A DNA stretch of 64,000 bases from Clostridium sp. Cult2 (GTDB lineage Bacteria > Bacillota > Clostridia > Tissierellales > Tepidimicrobiaceae): positions 1 to 64,000 of the forward strand of contig NZ_PPXX01000065.1 of the NCBI RefSeq assembly GCF_021655075.1, in the 5' to 3' direction. Within the stretch, counting starts at the first letter, position 1. Each line of letters begins with the position of its first letter. A program made the translations under genes and the position numbers. The notes beneath the pieces were generated by a model that saw only the letters and a list, made by a program, of their open reading frames with translations, searched no databases and had not been told where the DNA came from. Below, in pieces: positions 60,763 to 64,000 of this stretch.

Positions 60763-61012
60763 ATGTCAAAATACAAATTTACTTTAAAAGAAACTGATGG
60801 AAAGGATATTTCCCTTAAACGATCCAACGGAAGAGGTCCATAATCTATTTGAAGTGATGAAACTTAAAAAAATGCATGGAAGAGAATATATGGGAGTAGA
60901 GAGATCTACCTTTGTTTTTGATAAAAATGGGCATTTAGTGAAAGAATTTAGAAATGTTAAAGCCAAAGGCCATGCAGAGAAAGTGTTAGATTTTATTAAA
61001 AATGAATTGTAA
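60763..61012 (+). pseudogene. Bcp-type peroxiredoxin with internal deletion and frameshift
   Basis: A start with AGGAGG (60753-60758) opens MSKYKFTLKETDGKDISL, the N-terminus of a Bcp thiol peroxidase, then hits a stop at 60841. The other frame holds the family's C-terminus: NDPTEEVHNLFEVMKLKKMHGREYMGVERSTFVFDKNGHLVKEF, then KGHAEKVLDFI. About 70-80 residues are missing between them, including the catalytic Cys region. The junction is at CTTAAACGATCC (60814-60825), probably a deletion across a short repeat. The gene is inactive as read. Confidence 0.82.
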
Positions 61013-61053
61013 TCATAGAATTGCGGCTTTAATAAATGATTAGGAGGGATTTT

Positions 61054-63171
61054 GTGAGGAGAAAAAGTCGTTTATCCATTATGCTAGTGTTACTGATTTT
61101 ATTAAGTAGTTTTCAACTAAGTTTTGCAGTAGATTTAGATAATATAACTAAGTACGATATGACCATTAGCTTGAATACTAAAGAACACATTTTAGAAGGT
61201 GTACAGAATGTAACTTTTGTAAACCACTATAATAATGATTTAGATGAAATAGTATTCCATTTATATCCTAATTCCTTTAAATCCTATGAAACCATGCCTG
61301 CTATTGGTGATATGTACTATCTAATGGATCAGGAGCAACCGGAGATGAGAGAAGAAGAAAAGGGTTATATAAATATCCATAAGGTACATATTAATAGAAA
61401 AGAAGTTGAATTTAAAGAAGATGAACAAATATTAAAAATACCCTTAGAAGAACCGTTGAAAAAAGGTGAAAAAATTAGTATAAGAATAAAATTTACATTA
61501 AAAGTTCCAGAAGGGTATCAACGTCTCCATCAAATGGAAGGAACCTATTCTTTGACTAATTGGTATCCTATATTATCCATTTATGATGAAAAAGTTAATA
61601 AATGGGATGAAAATCCTTATCACCCTATTGGAGAATCTAATTATAGTGATGTATCCGATTATAATGTTAAGCTTACAATCCCTAAAGAGATGGTAGTAGC
61701 ACCTACTGGTACTATTGTAAAAGAAAAAGTATTTGGAGAAAACAAGACCCTAACTATACAAGGAGAAAAGGTTAGAGATTTTGTAATCCTCATGAGTCCT
61801 AATTATAAGGTAAAAACTAAAGAAGTAGATGGAATCAAGATTAGTAATTATTATATGAAGGATAAGGATTACCCTGTTGATAAAACAGCAGAGATAGTAC
61901 TAGATGAAGTAGCAAAAGCAGTAAAATTATTAAATAATACCATAGGTAAATATCCCTATGATGAATTAAGAATCGCTGAAACCTATCTTTCCGGCGGAGC
62001 CATGGAATATCCTCAGGTAATCCAGATGGGTGGCTATCATGATTTATCTAATTTAAACATAGAAGAAAACGCACCTTTCATCATAGAGGCAGTAGTCCAC
62101 GAAACTATTCACCAATGGTGGTATGTAGGAGTAGGAAATGATGAATTCAATGAACCCTTCTTAGATGAGTCTTTAACCGTATTTACCACTGCTTATTACT
62201 TTGAGAAGGAATACGATAAATACCATCGTAATGGAGTGATTTATAGCATAAGGACTAGAGTTTATCCATCAACTATTCTTTCGTTAAGCAGTAGTGTAGA
62301 TAAATTTAACGATTGGGGAGACTACTCGCAAACTATTTATACAAGAGGTCCTGCATTTTTTGAAGATTTAAGACAAAGAGTTGGAGAAGAGAAGTTTATT
62401 GAAATCTTACAAGAGTATTATGATAGGTATCTATTTAAAAATGCAACTACAGAAGATTTACTGGATGTAATAGAAGAAATTGCAGGAAAAGAAATCAGAA
62501 AAATAATGGATAAAGCAGTTAATGAGCCCAATTATTTCCCGCAGAATATTCAATTATCTGAAGAAGAAAACAATATTTTTTATAGAAGGCAAGAAGAGCA
62601 AAGATTAACAGGTTATGAGAAAGCAAGGGGCTTAGTATTAGGTAGTATTGCCTTAAGAGGATTAGAAGGAGAAGAAATAATATTAGTAAAGCCAGATTAT
62701 GTAAAAGATGGAGATTTGCAAGATATAGAGAGTTTAATAAATATGTTAACAAGTTCTTTAGAAATGCGATTAAATATTAAAATGAAGGTTGTAGAGGAAA
62801 CTAAAATTACAGACAAAGAAAAGGAAGAGAATATAATAATAATTGGTTATCCTAAAAAAAATAGTCTTTTAAAAGAAATGACATCAAAACTACCTATAGA
62901 TTTAAATTCCGATGAGCTCAATATAAATGGAGTATCCATTGAAAATAAAAATACATCTGGTATCTTTATATCGGAAAATCCAAACAATAATAAGAAAGTT
63001 TCTTTAATAATATTCTTAGACGAAAACAAGGCTAAGAAAGAACATACTATAACACCAGACGGATATATTTTAGATATGAATACAATATATAATTATAATC
63101 CATTGTATAATCCGGATATTCAATTTATAATTAATATAGGGGATATAGAAATCAGAGGAATGTACAAATAG
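61054..63171 (+). CDS. M1 family metallopeptidase (gluzincin), membrane-anchored or exported
   Basis: 705 residues from GTG 61054; TAGGAGGG (61041-61048) lies 5 bp upstream, so the ATG at 61036 (upstream of the RBS) is rejected. Signal sequence at about 5-26. The zinc site is HETIHQWW (about 349-356), with Glu19 residues later in DESLT (372), i.e. HEXXH-x18-E. The M1 substrate loop reads GGAMEYPQV (about 314-322). The C-terminal 200 residues are a less conserved domain. It trims N-terminal residues outside the cell. No clear terminator before the next gene (14 bp). Confidence 0.88.
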   Translation: MRRKSRLSIMLVLLILLSSFQLSFAVDLDNITKYDMTISLNTKEHILEGVQNVTFVNHYNNDLDEIVFHLYPNSFKSYETMPAIGDMYYLMDQEQPEMREEEKGYINIHKVHINRKEVEFKEDEQILKIPLEEPLKKGEKISIRIKFTLKVPEGYQRLHQMEGTYSLTNWYPILSIYDEKVNKWDENPYHPIGESNYSDVSDYNVKLTIPKEMVVAPTGTIVKEKVFGENKTLTIQGEKVRDFVILMSPNYKVKTKEVDGIKISNYYMKDKDYPVDKTAEIVLDEVAKAVKLLNNTIGKYPYDELRIAETYLSGGAMEYPQVIQMGGYHDLSNLNIEENAPFIIEAVVHETIHQWWYVGVGNDEFNEPFLDESLTVFTTAYYFEKEYDKYHRNGVIYSIRTRVYPSTILSLSSSVDKFNDWGDYSQTIYTRGPAFFEDLRQRVGEEKFIEILQEYYDRYLFKNATTEDLLDVIEEIAGKEIRKIMDKAVNEPNYFPQNIQLSEEENNIFYRRQEEQRLTGYEKARGLVLGSIALRGLEGEEIILVKPDYVKDGDLQDIESLINMLTSSLEMRLNIKMKVVEETKITDKEKEENIIIIGYPKKNSLLKEMTSKLPIDLNSDELNINGVSIENKNTSGIFISENPNNNKKVSLIIFLDENKAKKEHTITPDGYILDMNTIYNYNPLYNPDIQFIINIGDIEIRGMYK

Positions 63172-63185
63172 AAAAGGTGAATTAA

Positions 63186-64000
63186 GTGGATATAACAGTA
63201 TATAATGTTTATTCAAAATATTTAAGGGAAAAATTTGGTGAAAAAGTATATAAACTACCCATTAGTTTACCTCTTACCTGTCCCAACAGGGATGGGTGTG
63301 TAGGTACTGGTGGTTGTATCTATTGTGGGGAAGAAGGAGGTTCCTTTGAGAACCTGCCTAGTACCCTTTCTGTTAAGGAACAGGTGTTGAAGAATAGGGA
63401 GTATATCAGTAGAAGATATAAAGCCAAAAAGTTTATCTCTTACTTTCAAAGCTTTACCAATACCTATTTGCCTTTAGAGGATTTTGAAAAATATGTAGAA
63501 GAATCCATAGTAGATGGGGTGGTGGGTATATCCATATCCACAAGGCCTGATTGCATTAATGATGGATACTTGGAATATTTAGCATATATAAGAGATAAAT
63601 ATAATTTAGAAATAACCATAGAATTAGGGTTGCAGACTGTAAATTACCATACTCTTAGAAAGATTAACCGAGGTCATTCTTTAGCAGAGTTCATAGATGC
63701 GGTTATTAGAAATAAAAAATATGGAATTAGAACTTGTACCCATTTAATACTTAACCTTCCTTGGGATACTATGGAAGATGTTATAGAAAATGCAAAAATA
63801 TTATCTGCATTAGGAGTTGATGAAGTGAAACTTCATGCACTCTACATTGTAGAGGGAACAGAGTTAGGTAGGATTTACAAAGAAGGAGAGATCAAATTAA
63901 TATCAAAGGAAGAATATAAAGAAAGGGTAATTGCATTTTTAGAATATCTAGATGAAGAAATTGTAATTCAAAGAATTATTGGTAGAGCTCCTGAAGAAAA
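63186..64000 (+). CDS. TIGR01212-type radical SAM protein (truncated at window edge)
   Basis: The first 271 residues are present; GTG 63186 follows GAAAAGGTG. Pattern VYSKYLREKFGEKVYKLPISLPLTCPNRDG, then C-x-GTGGCIYCGEEGGSF, giving the Cys cluster of the YhcC/TIGR01212 radical SAM group (Elp3-like). A later STRPDCIND and ELGLQTVNYHTLRKINRGHS fit. The function of this group is not well defined (possibly RNA or protein modification). The gene continues past the right end. Confidence 0.85.
   Translation, partial: MDITVYNVYSKYLREKFGEKVYKLPISLPLTCPNRDGCVGTGGCIYCGEEGGSFENLPSTLSVKEQVLKNREYISRRYKAKKFISYFQSFTNTYLPLEDFEKYVEESIVDGVVGISISTRPDCINDGYLEYLAYIRDKYNLEITIELGLQTVNYHTLRKINRGHSLAEFIDAVIRNKKYGIRTCTHLILNLPWDTMEDVIENAKILSALGVDEVKLHALYIVEGTELGRIYKEGEIKLISKEEYKERVIAFLEYLDEEIVIQRIIGRAPEE

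Overview
The window is a piece of a low-GC, Gram-positive anaerobe chromosome, most likely a Tissierella-like member of the Tissierellia/Clostridia. Three things point there. Ribosome-binding sites are strong GGAGG types and the genes are AT-rich. There is a selenocysteine-containing Stickland reductase (a GrdE/G-type subunit, then a GrdB/F-type subunit read through an in-frame UGA). A N-carbamoylsarcosine amidase lies close by, a combination known from creatinine/sarcosine-fermenting Tissierella. The species is inferred, not proven.

Layout. 1-1857: an array of 14 intact tRNA genes. It also holds two 5' half-tRNAs (Gly and Lys), each followed in the D-loop by the same 51-nt structured element and then by the intact tRNA. 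1.8-12.2 kb: a YprB-like nuclease, an unknown helical protein, a three-gene 2-hydroxyacyl-CoA dehydratase/activase-like set, a pair of Gate-domain membrane proteins, two unknown proteins (one with a possible -1 frameshift extension), an asparaginase and a candidate small RNA. 12.2-17.3 kb: LUD protein, cysteine desulfurase, ThiI, and a TetR/radical-SAM pair. 17.4-27 kb: LemA/TPM, a zinc-type ABC importer, an XRE-cupin regulator with PotABCD, and an NADH:rubredoxin-reductase-like flavoprotein. 27.0-28.6 kb: an XRE-TPR receptor with a coupled 44-residue exported peptide, which looks like an RRNPP quorum-sensing cassette. 28.6-35.8 kb: a structured leader, a GntR regulator, and a threonine T-box controlling lysC-asd-hom-thrC-thrB. 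35.9-44.8 kb: grdX, a grdG/grdF-like reductase, an SNF-family transporter, a sigma-54 activator and, behind a consensus sigma-54 promoter, the amidase plus two membrane proteins. 45-64 kb: mixed housekeeping genes (beta-CASP nuclease, HD protein, MFS exporter with ArsR-type partner, Met-sulfoxide reductase, transglutaminase, class II ribonucleotide reductase, orphan DNA methyltransferase, peptidases, HAD phosphatase), a deleted peroxiredoxin gene and a truncated radical SAM gene at the right edge.

How the genes work together. The 36-44.8 kb block reads as a unit for taking up and fermenting sarcosine-type compounds: import, hydrolysis of N-carbamoylsarcosine to sarcosine, then reductive cleavage by the selenoenzyme. 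Protein A, protein C and the hydantoin-forming steps are not in this window. The sigma-54 activator, three repeated upstream operators and the perfect -24/-12 promoter suggest substrate-controlled expression of the amidase and the two membrane proteins.

The strongest candidates for something undescribed are: (1) the twice-repeated tRNA-half/stem-loop element, with compensatory base changes; (2) the XRE-TPR receptor with its overlapping signal peptide; (3) the sigma-54 carbamoylsarcosine operon with its two-component membrane protein pair; (4) two unidentified structured RNAs near 12.0 and 28.7 kb.
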